From: Campylobacterota bacterium
GTDB taxonomy: Bacteria; Campylobacterota; Campylobacteria; Campylobacterales; Sulfurovaceae
DNA length: 5,480 nucleotides
Reading direction: 5' to 3'
Assembly: GCA_003646525.1 (NCBI GenBank)
Contig: QMKU01000113.1
Span: 1-5,480, forward strand
Shown: positions 1 through 5,480 of the stretch, piece after piece
Layout: each line of letters opens with the position of its first letter
Numbering within the stretch: the stretch's first letter is position 1
Notes under the pieces: model-generated
What the model was told of the DNA's origin: nothing
What the model saw: only the letters and a program-made list of their open reading frames with translations
Database searches by the model: none
Made by a program: the position numbers and the translations under genes

Positions 1-51
1 TAAAATCATGTAAAACAATAATTACAGTAATGTATTATAGCAAGGACGATT

Positions 52-684
52 ATGTTTAGACAAGTACTTCTGATGGGAATATTTATAGTATTTTATACGG
101 GTTGTACCACAAAAGGTGAAAAGCGTATGGAGAAAGCTTTTGCAAAAACAACAGGCTCTAGTACCTTGATGCAAAAAACTGAAAAGATCAAGATCAGTGA
201 AAATAATGAAGTGAAGGTTTCACTAGCAGTTACCTATCTCAATGATGAAGAGTCAATAATGGATGATAAGAATAAGATTAGAGAAAAGTTCATCATCAAT
301 ATCTATCGATCAGATGATGTAAACAGTACGGGATTGATTGATGCCGAACAAAAACTGACACTCAATATTCAATATCCAGAAAGCGACAAAGAGTTCAATA
401 GAGCTGAGAAAATCAAAAGAGACAGGGGAATCGATAGATTGCCTCTCAAGATTCAAAAACTTTCACTCTCTGATCCGTTACTCAAAAATATCCCAATGGT
501 GAACAGTTGGAATAGCTATTATTATGTAGAGTTTCCCCACACAAGAAGGAAAAAGTTTGCTCTAGTCTATCAAAATAAAAGATATGGTCAAGAGAGAACA
601 GAAAAGTCTCTCTATACTCAATACAAATTACACTTCACAAAACGAGAAAAATATCTATATCAAAAGCAAAAAAATATCTTCTAA
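52..684 (+). CDS. Putative lipoprotein of unknown function (210 aa)
   Basis: I do not recognise a family. The N-terminus has one basic residue (R3), a hydrophobic stretch at about residues 5-15 and a possible lipobox YTGC with the cysteine at residue 18. Tyr at the -3 position is atypical, so lipidation is likely but not certain. The rest is polar, rich in Lys and Arg, without further membrane segments. Alternating hydrophobic/polar stretches (for example KVSLAVTYL, FIINIY, YYYVEF) suggest a beta-rich extracytoplasmic domain. The ATG start has an AAGGA ribosome site at 42-46, five bases upstream. The gene stands alone and converges on slt with 11 bases between the stop codons, so its neighbours give no functional clue. 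It is complete, with base composition like the rest of the window. That it is a real gene is well supported; its function is not. Confidence 0.75.
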   Translation: MFRQVLLMGIFIVFYTGCTTKGEKRMEKAFAKTTGSSTLMQKTEKIKISENNEVKVSLAVTYLNDEESIMDDKNKIREKFIINIYRSDDVNSTGLIDAEQKLTLNIQYPESDKEFNRAEKIKRDRGIDRLPLKIQKLSLSDPLLKNIPMVNSWNSYYYVEFPHTRRKKFALVYQNKRYGQERTEKSLYTQYKLHFTKREKYLYQKQKNIF

Positions 685-695
685 GATGCTTTCCT

Positions 696-1979
696 CTACT
701 TGCGGAAGCTATCCGTTTCGGAGGGGGTAGTGAGTACTTGGACATAAGGGGTGATCCGTGCTGGGATACCTAGTTTATTCTGATAGATAACATAATTGAC
801 CATGACTTTTTTTCCATACTCTCTAGCTTCCACATTTTCTATCTTCTCCATACTCAGATAGGGCTCATAGGGTCCATTTCTGAAGTAATCAGATCTCATT
901 ATCAGCCTTTTGGTAAACCCAATCCCTCCATTGTAGCCATAAGCCACAAAGAGCGGATTGTGAAGATAGGTAGCGAGGTAATTGATATGATGGTTGGCAT
1001 ACACAATAGCCTTTCGAGGATTAAAGATTTCATTTAGATCGATCTCCTCTCCCCGTTCTTTGGCGATATGCTTGATCAGAAATGGCATGATCTGCATCAT
1101 GCCCAAAGCAAAAGAGCGCGAGACTGATGCAGGCACAAAACGGCTCTCTTTCCTGGCAATGGCGTAGATGAGTGCTTGACGCTTTTTGGAAAGTTGGGAC
1201 ATAATATCACGGTAAGGCATGGGATAGTAGATATTTTTTTGATGTGATGCTTTGCTCATAATATAGGTATAGACACCGACAGACTCTTCTGCTTTATATT
1301 TGTTTGCAAGTAGTGTGAGGTTGGTGCTGGGTTTGTAAAGTTTCTTCTTGATATATGTCCAATGAATAGGGTTTTGATCATTGTAATGACTGAGATTTTT
1401 CTTGGAAAGTTTAGGAGTGATCGTCCGAGGATATTTGATATGCATAATATCTCTAGCCAATAAAGTGTAGAGATTGACATCCCAACTCTTGAGCAGTCGT
1501 TGCAGATAAATCTTTTTTTTAGTGGTTTTATAGAGCCAAAATGTTGCTCTATCTATATTGTATTGTCCCTTGGCAGAGAGTCTGGCTTTTTCAAAATAGG
1601 TGATCGCGAGATCTTTTTTCCCTTGTTGAAGTTTTTTGATAGCATCATCAAAGTACTTTACTGATGCTATCTTTGCGAGCCAAGCATCTCTTTGCTCTTT
1701 GGTCACAATTTTTTTCTCTACATTGGGTTGTGCTTTGGCTGTTTTGCCTGTTTTTTCCTGATAAGAAGTACGCAGTTTTGTATTGAGTGTGTTGACCTCT
1801 TTGATGACCTGCTGTGCTTGGGATGCTGTACAGTCTCCTTGACAGAGAAAACGCCAGATGAAATAATCCTTTTCCACACTTTTTGGCATCAAGTGGACTT
1901 GGTCAAATGTCAAACTCTTAGCATGAATATTGGACACAAAGAGGAGAAGGGTCAAAGTAATAACTGAGATATACTTCAT
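696..1979 (-). CDS. slt: Secreted lytic transglycosylase, Slt/SLT domain
   Basis: This is a periplasmic murein lytic transglycosylase that would cleave the MurNAc-GlcNAc bond of peptidoglycan and form 1,6-anhydro-MurNAc ends. A signal peptide is visible (MKYISVITLTLLLFVSNIHA, cut probably after IHA). Residues about 100-250 form a helical region, expected to be the superhelical part of Slt-type enzymes, shorter than in E. coli Slt70 (427 versus about 645 residues). The catalytic SLT domain follows at about 265-400: ARKESRF with the catalytic Glu near residue 278, ALGMMQIMP near 291-299, AYGYNGG near 346-352 and a closing EYGKKVMVNYVIYQ. I place the start at ATG 1979, which has a GGA six bases upstream; a TTG directly before it (1982) would add one residue but is too close to that GGA. 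It is the last gene of gltX-yggT-slt and starts four bases after the yggT stop codon, so it is probably translationally coupled. Confidence 0.93.
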   Translation of the reverse strand: MKYISVITLTLLLFVSNIHAKSLTFDQVHLMPKSVEKDYFIWRFLCQGDCTASQAQQVIKEVNTLNTKLRTSYQEKTGKTAKAQPNVEKKIVTKEQRDAWLAKIASVKYFDDAIKKLQQGKKDLAITYFEKARLSAKGQYNIDRATFWLYKTTKKKIYLQRLLKSWDVNLYTLLARDIMHIKYPRTITPKLSKKNLSHYNDQNPIHWTYIKKKLYKPSTNLTLLANKYKAEESVGVYTYIMSKASHQKNIYYPMPYRDIMSQLSKKRQALIYAIARKESRFVPASVSRSFALGMMQIMPFLIKHIAKERGEEIDLNEIFNPRKAIVYANHHINYLATYLHNPLFVAYGYNGGIGFTKRLIMRSDYFRNGPYEPYLSMEKIENVEAREYGKKVMVNYVIYQNKLGIPARITPYVQVLTTPSETDSFRK

Positions 1980-1982
1980 CAA

Positions 1983-2270
1983 CTATCCAAAAAATGACCG
2001 CATCATAAAAGTATCCAAAAATTGCAGAGCAAGCAAAATGATAATTGGAGACAGGTCAATACCAGACAAAACAACAAAAGGCATTTTTCTCCGGATGAAA
2101 TCATAGACAGGCTCTGTCACTTGATAGATGGCTTGAAGGATCTGGCGTACAAGTTGATTGTCTGGGTTGGGTCTAATAAAACTCAGAAGTGCGGAGATGA
2201 TGATAATCCAGATATATACATTGATGAGGGTGTGAAGTAGTTGTACAACGGCAAAAGTAAAGGCATTCAT
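1983..2270 (-). CDS. yggT: YggT family integral membrane protein
   Basis: This is a 95-residue protein of the YggT family (Pfam YGGT). Relatives occur in most bacteria and in plastids (CCB3/YLMG) and are linked to membrane protein or cytochrome assembly and to cell-division loci in some groups; the exact biochemical role is unsettled. Two membrane helices are seen at about residues 6-32 and 68-90. Family signatures are present: RPNP at 33-36 after the first helix, VTEPVYDFIRR at 51-61, and GIDLSP at 70-75 leading into the second helix. The length is that of a single YggT unit, whereas E. coli YggT carries two. The ATG overlaps the gltX stop codon as ATGA, and a GGAG ribosome site (minus strand, 2282-2279) lies eight bases upstream inside gltX. 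slt follows at once, so all three are almost certainly on one transcript. Confidence 0.93.
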   Translation of the reverse strand: MNAFTFAVVQLLHTLINVYIWIIIISALLSFIRPNPDNQLVRQILQAIYQVTEPVYDFIRRKMPFVVLSGIDLSPIIILLALQFLDTFMMRSFFG

Positions 2271-3574
2271 GATGCGATCTCCAATATGTAAGATTTGATA
2301 TGTGGGTAGAGGTCACCTAGTTCGGGACCATGGTCTGTTCCGGTGAGTAGGATACGCATCGGTTTTAAAAAGTTTTTTTCTTCAAGTTCACTCTCTTTCA
2401 TGAGATAACTTTTGAAGTCATTGAATGTTTCGATCGGTTCAGCTTGAGCGATTAAGTTTTCAAGAATGCGCATCTGCTCTCCCCACTCTCCATCAAAATC
2501 TTTGGCTGTAAAAACCGCTTTGATTTTTCTCCTTAGTTCATTGACCGTGCTTGCTTCTTCGAGATAGACTTTTGCAAGCTTTCCAATATCAGCATCGGCA
2601 AATCCAAAAAGTGTAGAGAGTTGCTTGTCATCCATCCGCTTTAAATGTTCTCTATTGATAAAGCGCAATTTATCAATATCGAAACGCACGGGACTCTCGG
2701 AGATGTTTTCAAGCTCAAACCACTCTAGGGCATCAGGTAGCGTGAAGATCTCTTCAGGTGCTTTGTTACCTAGCCCAATGAGGTAATTGAGGATGGCATC
2801 AGGGATAAAACCTTCCGAAAATAGCCATTTGACAGAGTTGGCATCATCTCGCTTACTCATCTTTTTGCCTTTGATATTGAGAATGGTCGGCAGATGAGCA
2901 TACGAAGTTTCACTCTCATATCCGAGTAGCTCTTTGATATAGATCTGCTTGGGCATATCGCTCATATGATCTTCTCCGATTATGATAAAATCAATCCCTG
3001 TCAGCATATCATCACAAGCACAGGAGAAGTTATAAGTAGGCGTACTATCTGTACGGAGAATTACAAAACTATCCACTTCGGCAGGATTCGTTATGATTTC
3101 ACCCTTGATAATGTCATGGCTACTGATGGGTGTATCAGGTTTTTTGAGACGAATGACAAAAGGTCTCTTCTCTTCTTTGAGCTTGGCAAAATCACTACTC
3201 TGCATCATTTCACAGCGTCCACTATAGCGATAGGCTATTTTATTCTGCTTGGCTAATTCCCGATCAGCTTCAATCTCTTCAAGAGTACAGGTACAGATAA
3301 ATGCTTTGCCCTCTTTTAGTAGTCTGATGGCGAGTGTTTGATGGATATGAAGATTTTCACTTTGATGGAATACACGGTCATGTGGCAGTGCAAACTTCTC
3401 TAATATTTGTAATATTTCAGTATCTTTTCCCTCAATATTGCGTTCTTTGTCGCCATCTTCTATCCTGACAATAAATTGCTCTCTCTTCTGCTTGGCAACA
3501 ATATAATTGAAAATGGCGACGCGCAGATCTTCTATGTGCATATCTCTCGTGGGAGATGGTGCAAATCTAAACAT
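2267..3574 (-). CDS. gltX: Glutamate--tRNA ligase (GluRS), Campylobacterota short type
   Basis: This class I aminoacyl-tRNA synthetase attaches glutamate to tRNA using ATP in the cytoplasm. It begins with the Rossmann domain FRFAPSPT (residues 2-9), but the HIGH signature reads HIED (13-16) and the usual IEDTD reads IEDGD (38-42). A zinc-finger-like C-x-C-x24-C lies at C94, C96 and C121, with Met rather than His at 123. YNFSCACDDM (181-190) and GEDHMSDMPKQ (200-210) line the active site, and KMSKR (238-242) is intact. The C-terminal anticodon-binding region ends near GPELGDLYPHIKSYI (416-430). At 435 residues it resembles the shorter of the two Campylobacterota GluRS types. From memory, that is H. 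pylori GltX2, which charges tRNA-Gln for later amidation by GatCAB, so this copy may also serve tRNA-Gln (inference). It is the first gene of its operon, with ATG 3574 and a GGAG site at 3584-3581. Confidence 0.95.
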   Translation of the reverse strand: MFRFAPSPTRDMHIEDLRVAIFNYIVAKQKREQFIVRIEDGDKERNIEGKDTEILQILEKFALPHDRVFHQSENLHIHQTLAIRLLKEGKAFICTCTLEEIEADRELAKQNKIAYRYSGRCEMMQSSDFAKLKEEKRPFVIRLKKPDTPISSHDIIKGEIITNPAEVDSFVILRTDSTPTYNFSCACDDMLTGIDFIIIGEDHMSDMPKQIYIKELLGYESETSYAHLPTILNIKGKKMSKRDDANSVKWLFSEGFIPDAILNYLIGLGNKAPEEIFTLPDALEWFELENISESPVRFDIDKLRFINREHLKRMDDKQLSTLFGFADADIGKLAKVYLEEASTVNELRRKIKAVFTAKDFDGEWGEQMRILENLIAQAEPIETFNDFKSYLMKESELEEKNFLKPMRILLTGTDHGPELGDLYPHIKSYILEIAS

Positions 3575-3598
3575 ATATAACTCCGTAATTTTAGCCGT

Positions 3599-3604
3599 AT
3601 TATA
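3599..3604 (-). promoter_or_regulatory. Putative -10 box of the gltX-yggT-slt promoter
   Basis: Read on the minus strand, this is a perfect TATAAT. Transcription would start near 3592, giving a leader of about 18 bases that still includes the CGGAG ribosome site of gltX. No good -35 hexamer lies 17 bases upstream (CCTCTT), which fits Campylobacterota sigma-70 promoters, where the -35 element is generally weak. Confidence 0.6.
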
Positions 3605-3704
3605 GGGTATATTTCTGAAATAAGAGGTGCCTATTCCTGTTCTGAAAAGATTTAAATATTTTTGGATATTTTAGTGGATATGAATGACTTTATGCTAAAA
3701 TTTT

Positions 3705-3716
3705 GATAATTATACT
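3705..3716 (+). promoter_or_regulatory. Putative -10 region of the rlmH-dksA operon
   Basis: Two adjacent -10-like hexamers, GATAAT (3705-3710) and TATACT (3711-3716), follow an AT-rich stretch. A TTGACA-like ATGACT at 3684-3689 is spaced 15 bases from the first, slightly short. Either would give a leader of about 15-20 bases before the rlmH ATG. Which hexamer is used cannot be decided from the sequence. Confidence 0.45.
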
Positions 3717-3726
3717 ATTTGAGACT

Positions 3727-3731
3727 AAGGG
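3727..3731 (+). promoter_or_regulatory. Ribosome binding site that sets the rlmH start
   Basis: AAGGG stands five bases before ATG 3737. It lies inside the extra N-terminal segment that an upstream in-frame TTG (3719) would encode, so it favours the ATG as the true start. Confidence 0.75.
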
Positions 3732-3736
3732 AAAAG

Positions 3737-4198
3737 ATGAAAATAAATATTGTTATCATAGATAAAAAAGGGAAAGATCAGCTCTATGCTCCACTAGTTG
3801 AACATTTTAAAAAAATAGCAAAACCCTTTGCTCAAATAAATGTTGTGGAGCTCTTCGACAAAGAGATTGCTAAGGCACAGGATATTTCACCTCTTGCCGC
3901 ACAAGCTAGCTATAGTAGAGCACTTAAAAAGCAATGGTCACCCTCTTATACTATCGCACTTAATCCCTCATCTAGAGAGCTTGATAGTTTTGAATTTGCA
4001 AAACTTCTTAAGGATAGAGCACAGGTTAATTTTTTTATTGGCGGTGCATACGGACTTGAAGAGGATTTTGTGTCACAATGTAATACTACAATATCATTGG
4101 GTAAAATAACGCTTTCACATAAATTGGTAAAGGTGGTCTTGATGGAGCAGATCTTTAGAGGTCTGTCGATCAATCATAATCACCCCTATCATAAATAA
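3737..4198 (+). CDS. rlmH: 23S rRNA (pseudouridine-1915-N3) methyltransferase RlmH
   Basis: RlmH is a SPOUT-class methyltransferase that uses S-adenosylmethionine to methylate N3 of pseudouridine 1915 in helix 69 of 23S rRNA, a late step on the assembled 70S ribosome. The protein has 153 residues from ATG 3737, close to the family's usual 155. The trefoil-knot SAM site is visible as FFIGGAYGLEEDF (99-111), followed by ISLGKITLSHKLVKVVLMEQIFR (a longer conserved block at 119-141) and the characteristic C-terminal HNHPYHK, whose tail forms part of the active site. The MKINIVIIDK beginning matches the expected first beta strand, so the upstream TTG at 3719, which would add MRLREK, is unlikely. 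It leads an operon with dksA 43 bases downstream. In C. jejuni, as I recall, the same pair follows accD; here gltX lies upstream and divergent instead. Confidence 0.95.
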   Translation: MKINIVIIDKKGKDQLYAPLVEHFKKIAKPFAQINVVELFDKEIAKAQDISPLAAQASYSRALKKQWSPSYTIALNPSSRELDSFEFAKLLKDRAQVNFFIGGAYGLEEDFVSQCNTTISLGKITLSHKLVKVVLMEQIFRGLSINHNHPYHK

Positions 4199-4225
4199 TG
4201 GGTACTCTGTATCAGAAGTACACCA
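4199..4225 (+). other. Imperfect RNA hairpin between rlmH and dksA
   Basis: The first 27 bases after the rlmH stop can fold into one stem. 4199-4209 pairs with 4213-4225 through 11 base pairs, with single unpaired A residues at 4216 and 4222 and a TAT loop at 4210-4212. The core arms are GTACT/AGTAC and CTG/CAG. It is followed by AAAACA, not a T run, so it is not a standard rho-independent terminator. It could be a processing site, a stability element or a modulator of dksA translation, since the AGGA site of dksA begins five bases after it. Confidence 0.45.
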
Positions 4226-4241
4226 AAACAGGAATATATGT

Positions 4242-4598
4242 ATGTTAAGCAAATTGCAATTAGAGAGTTTTGATAAAGAATTACGAGAGAGAAAGGTTCA
4301 GATAGAAAAAAATCTTGATGGCACCAGTCTTGAACTAACCGCACTAAGAGGTCTTGACTTGAATGATGAGGCCGATCATGCTTCAGTTTCTGCTCGGACA
4401 GTTGTAGATAGCGCTATTTTAGAGCAACAACGCAAAGAATTAGCAGAAATTGAACTTGCTTTGGATAAAATCACCAAAGTAACTTATGGTGTCTGTGAAA
4501 TGTGCGAGGAGCCAATAGGATTTGCAAGACTTGAGGTGAAACCATTCGCGCGTTTTTGTATCACTTGTCGAGAGATAACTGAAAAAGAACATAATTAG
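4242..4598 (+). CDS. dksA: DksA/TraR family zinc-finger transcription factor
   Basis: DksA binds the secondary channel of RNA polymerase and, with ppGpp, lowers rRNA transcription and activates biosynthetic promoters. The 118-residue protein has a predicted coiled coil at about residues 3-35 and 57-80, a tip loop carrying the DxxDxA motif as D42, D45 and A47, and a four-cysteine zinc finger C85-x2-C88-x17-C106-x2-C109. All four cysteines are present, so this is the zinc-type form. It is shorter than E. coli DksA (151 residues), mostly at the N-terminus, as in other Campylobacterota. The ATG has AGGA at 4230-4233, eight bases upstream; another ATG at 4238 is out of frame and opens only an 11-codon frame. 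It sits between rlmH and a membrane protein, a neighbourhood shared with the dksA of C. jejuni as I recall it. Confidence 0.95.
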   Translation: MLSKLQLESFDKELRERKVQIEKNLDGTSLELTALRGLDLNDEADHASVSARTVVDSAILEQQRKELAEIELALDKITKVTYGVCEMCEEPIGFARLEVKPFARFCITCREITEKEHN

Positions 4599-4611
4599 CA
4601 AAGGATAATCT

Positions 4612-5480
4612 ATGAAAATAGGTCTCTACTTTATTTTTGCCCTGATTTTAACAGGTCTGACTGGGGCATATGTCCATTCGTATGATTATGGTGATCATAT
4701 TCATAAAATATTTGGTATAGATATCAATCTACCCATTGCAGTTTGGGTCATACTGCCTATGATTATCCTTTTTATTTTTACGCTCATCCATATGATGTAC
4801 TATGGTATAATTGGCTATTTTTCAAGAAAAAAATGGGAAAAAGATACCTATACGCTACAGGATGCGCTCTACTGGTCGCTCCTGAAAGAGCCAAAAGAGC
4901 ATAAATATTTAACGAAAAATATTAGAAACAGTGCCAAATTGCTTTCCAAATCAACTATCAATGTAGCAGGAACTGTCGAGGGTGTTTCAGAGAAAGTTAT
5001 GAATGTGATTGCCCTAATCAAAGATATAGAGAGAGGTGAATATGTCGATCTCAAGGAGAAGAGATTGTCAAAGAAACTCTCCAGAGAGAACCCTATCTAT
5101 ATTAAAAATACACTCAATAGATTAGATGCTGATCCAAAATTTGTTGAAGAGGTTTTGCAATCTACTACAACTCATTCCAAAGAGACACTCTCTAAAGCCT
5201 TGAGAATATTTGCCAATAATGAGACTTTCTATAAAGCAAAAAAATATATTAAAATATTTGATATAGACAATTTCTTTGTCATGCTTGAGAGAGCAACAGC
5301 AAGCAAAGAAGATATTGGCGTAAGCGAAGATATGATCAAATCATTTATTGCAGAATTGCCATTTGGATGCAAAGAGTATATGCGTCTTGCCAGAATATGT
5401 GTCAAAATGTTCTCTCCAGATATTAATTTGGCTATGTTCAAGAGCTTTCAGAAATCTGATGAAAATGCATGCCAATCCTA
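4612..5480 (+). CDS. Conserved two-helix membrane protein, unknown function, 3' end outside window
   Basis: An open frame from ATG 4612 runs to the window edge (289 codons plus the bases TA, so whether the next codon is a stop cannot be seen). AAAGGA at 4600-4605 lies six bases before the ATG, and the dksA stop is only 13 bases upstream, so it belongs to the rlmH-dksA operon. A membrane helix at about residues 3-21, a short probably periplasmic loop (22-40) and a second helix at about 42-66 are followed by basic SRKKWEK, placing the remaining 220 or more residues in the cytoplasm. That part is helical and charged, with no catalytic motif I recognise. C. jejuni has, as I recall, an unassigned membrane protein at the same position after dksA, followed by a tRNA-dihydrouridine synthase gene. 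Its gene status is secure; its function is unknown. Confidence 0.85.
   Translation, partial: MKIGLYFIFALILTGLTGAYVHSYDYGDHIHKIFGIDINLPIAVWVILPMIILFIFTLIHMMYYGIIGYFSRKKWEKDTYTLQDALYWSLLKEPKEHKYLTKNIRNSAKLLSKSTINVAGTVEGVSEKVMNVIALIKDIERGEYVDLKEKRLSKKLSRENPIYIKNTLNRLDADPKFVEEVLQSTTTHSKETLSKALRIFANNETFYKAKKYIKIFDIDNFFVMLERATASKEDIGVSEDMIKSFIAELPFGCKEYMRLARICVKMFSPDINLAMFKSFQKSDENACQS

Noticed and set aside
31..38. Extended -10-like TGTATTAT before the lipoprotein gene
   Set aside because: A start seven bases downstream would fall inside the ribosome site at 42-46, leaving almost no leader; a promoter further upstream is more likely.
668..687. Possible terminator for slt: on the minus strand ATCT-TAGA-AGAT followed by seven T residues
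   Set aside because: The stem has only four AT-rich pairs and is separated from the T run, so it is too weak to call.
712..722. TCCG-TTT-CGGA hairpin near the end of slt
   Set aside because: Four base pairs inside coding sequence with no T run; not a terminator.
1692..1967. 91-codon plus-strand open frame inside slt, Cys/Phe rich
   Set aside because: It is antisense to the signal peptide and N-terminal region of slt; the odd composition follows from the opposite strand's codons.
2966..3256. 96-codon plus-strand open frame inside gltX
   Set aside because: It lies wholly antisense to the well-supported gltX and has no recognisable domain.
3719..3736. TTG start giving rlmH six extra residues
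   Set aside because: The AAGGG site at 3727-3731 and the family's usual N-terminus point to ATG 3737.
5229..5441. 70-codon minus-strand open frame near the right edge
   Set aside because: It is antisense to the membrane protein frame that runs from 4612 with a good ribosome site.

Overview
The window looks like a stretch of ordinary core chromosome from a low-GC member of the Campylobacterota (Epsilonproteobacteria), most like the Sulfurovum/Sulfurimonas group. This rests on protein resemblance (a glutamyl-tRNA synthetase starting MFRFAPSPT with the phylum's DMHI..LR.AIFNYIVAKQ pattern, an RlmH ending NHPYHK, a short DksA) and on gene order. From memory, gltX-yggT-slt and rlmH-dksA-membrane protein are neighbour sets also found in Campylobacter jejuni. 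No database search was possible, so the genus is an inference.

Layout. Positions 52-684 (+) encode a 210-residue putative lipoprotein of unknown function. It converges, with an 11-base gap, on a leftward operon read from about 3590 down to 696: gltX (glutamate--tRNA ligase), yggT (small two-helix membrane protein) and slt (secreted lytic transglycosylase). gltX and yggT overlap by ATGA; yggT and slt are essentially abutting. A 162-base divergent intergenic region (3575-3736) carries a good -10 box for gltX on the minus strand and a plausible one for the rightward operon. The rightward operon is rlmH (23S rRNA pseudouridine methyltransferase), a 43-base gap holding a bulged RNA hairpin, dksA (RNA polymerase/ppGpp cofactor with four zinc cysteines), and a two-helix membrane protein with a long cytoplasmic region that runs off the right edge.

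How the genes fit together. The divergent operons both concern translation and its control: tRNA charging on one side, ribosome maturation and stringent-response transcription control on the other. Each also carries envelope genes (YggT and Slt; the distal membrane protein). No mobile element, CRISPR array, tRNA, rRNA or phage gene was seen, and I see no undescribed multi-gene system. The points most worth a second look are the altered HIGH signature of GltX (HIED), its likely membership of the tRNA-Gln-charging GluRS2 type, the rlmH-dksA hairpin and the unassigned membrane protein.
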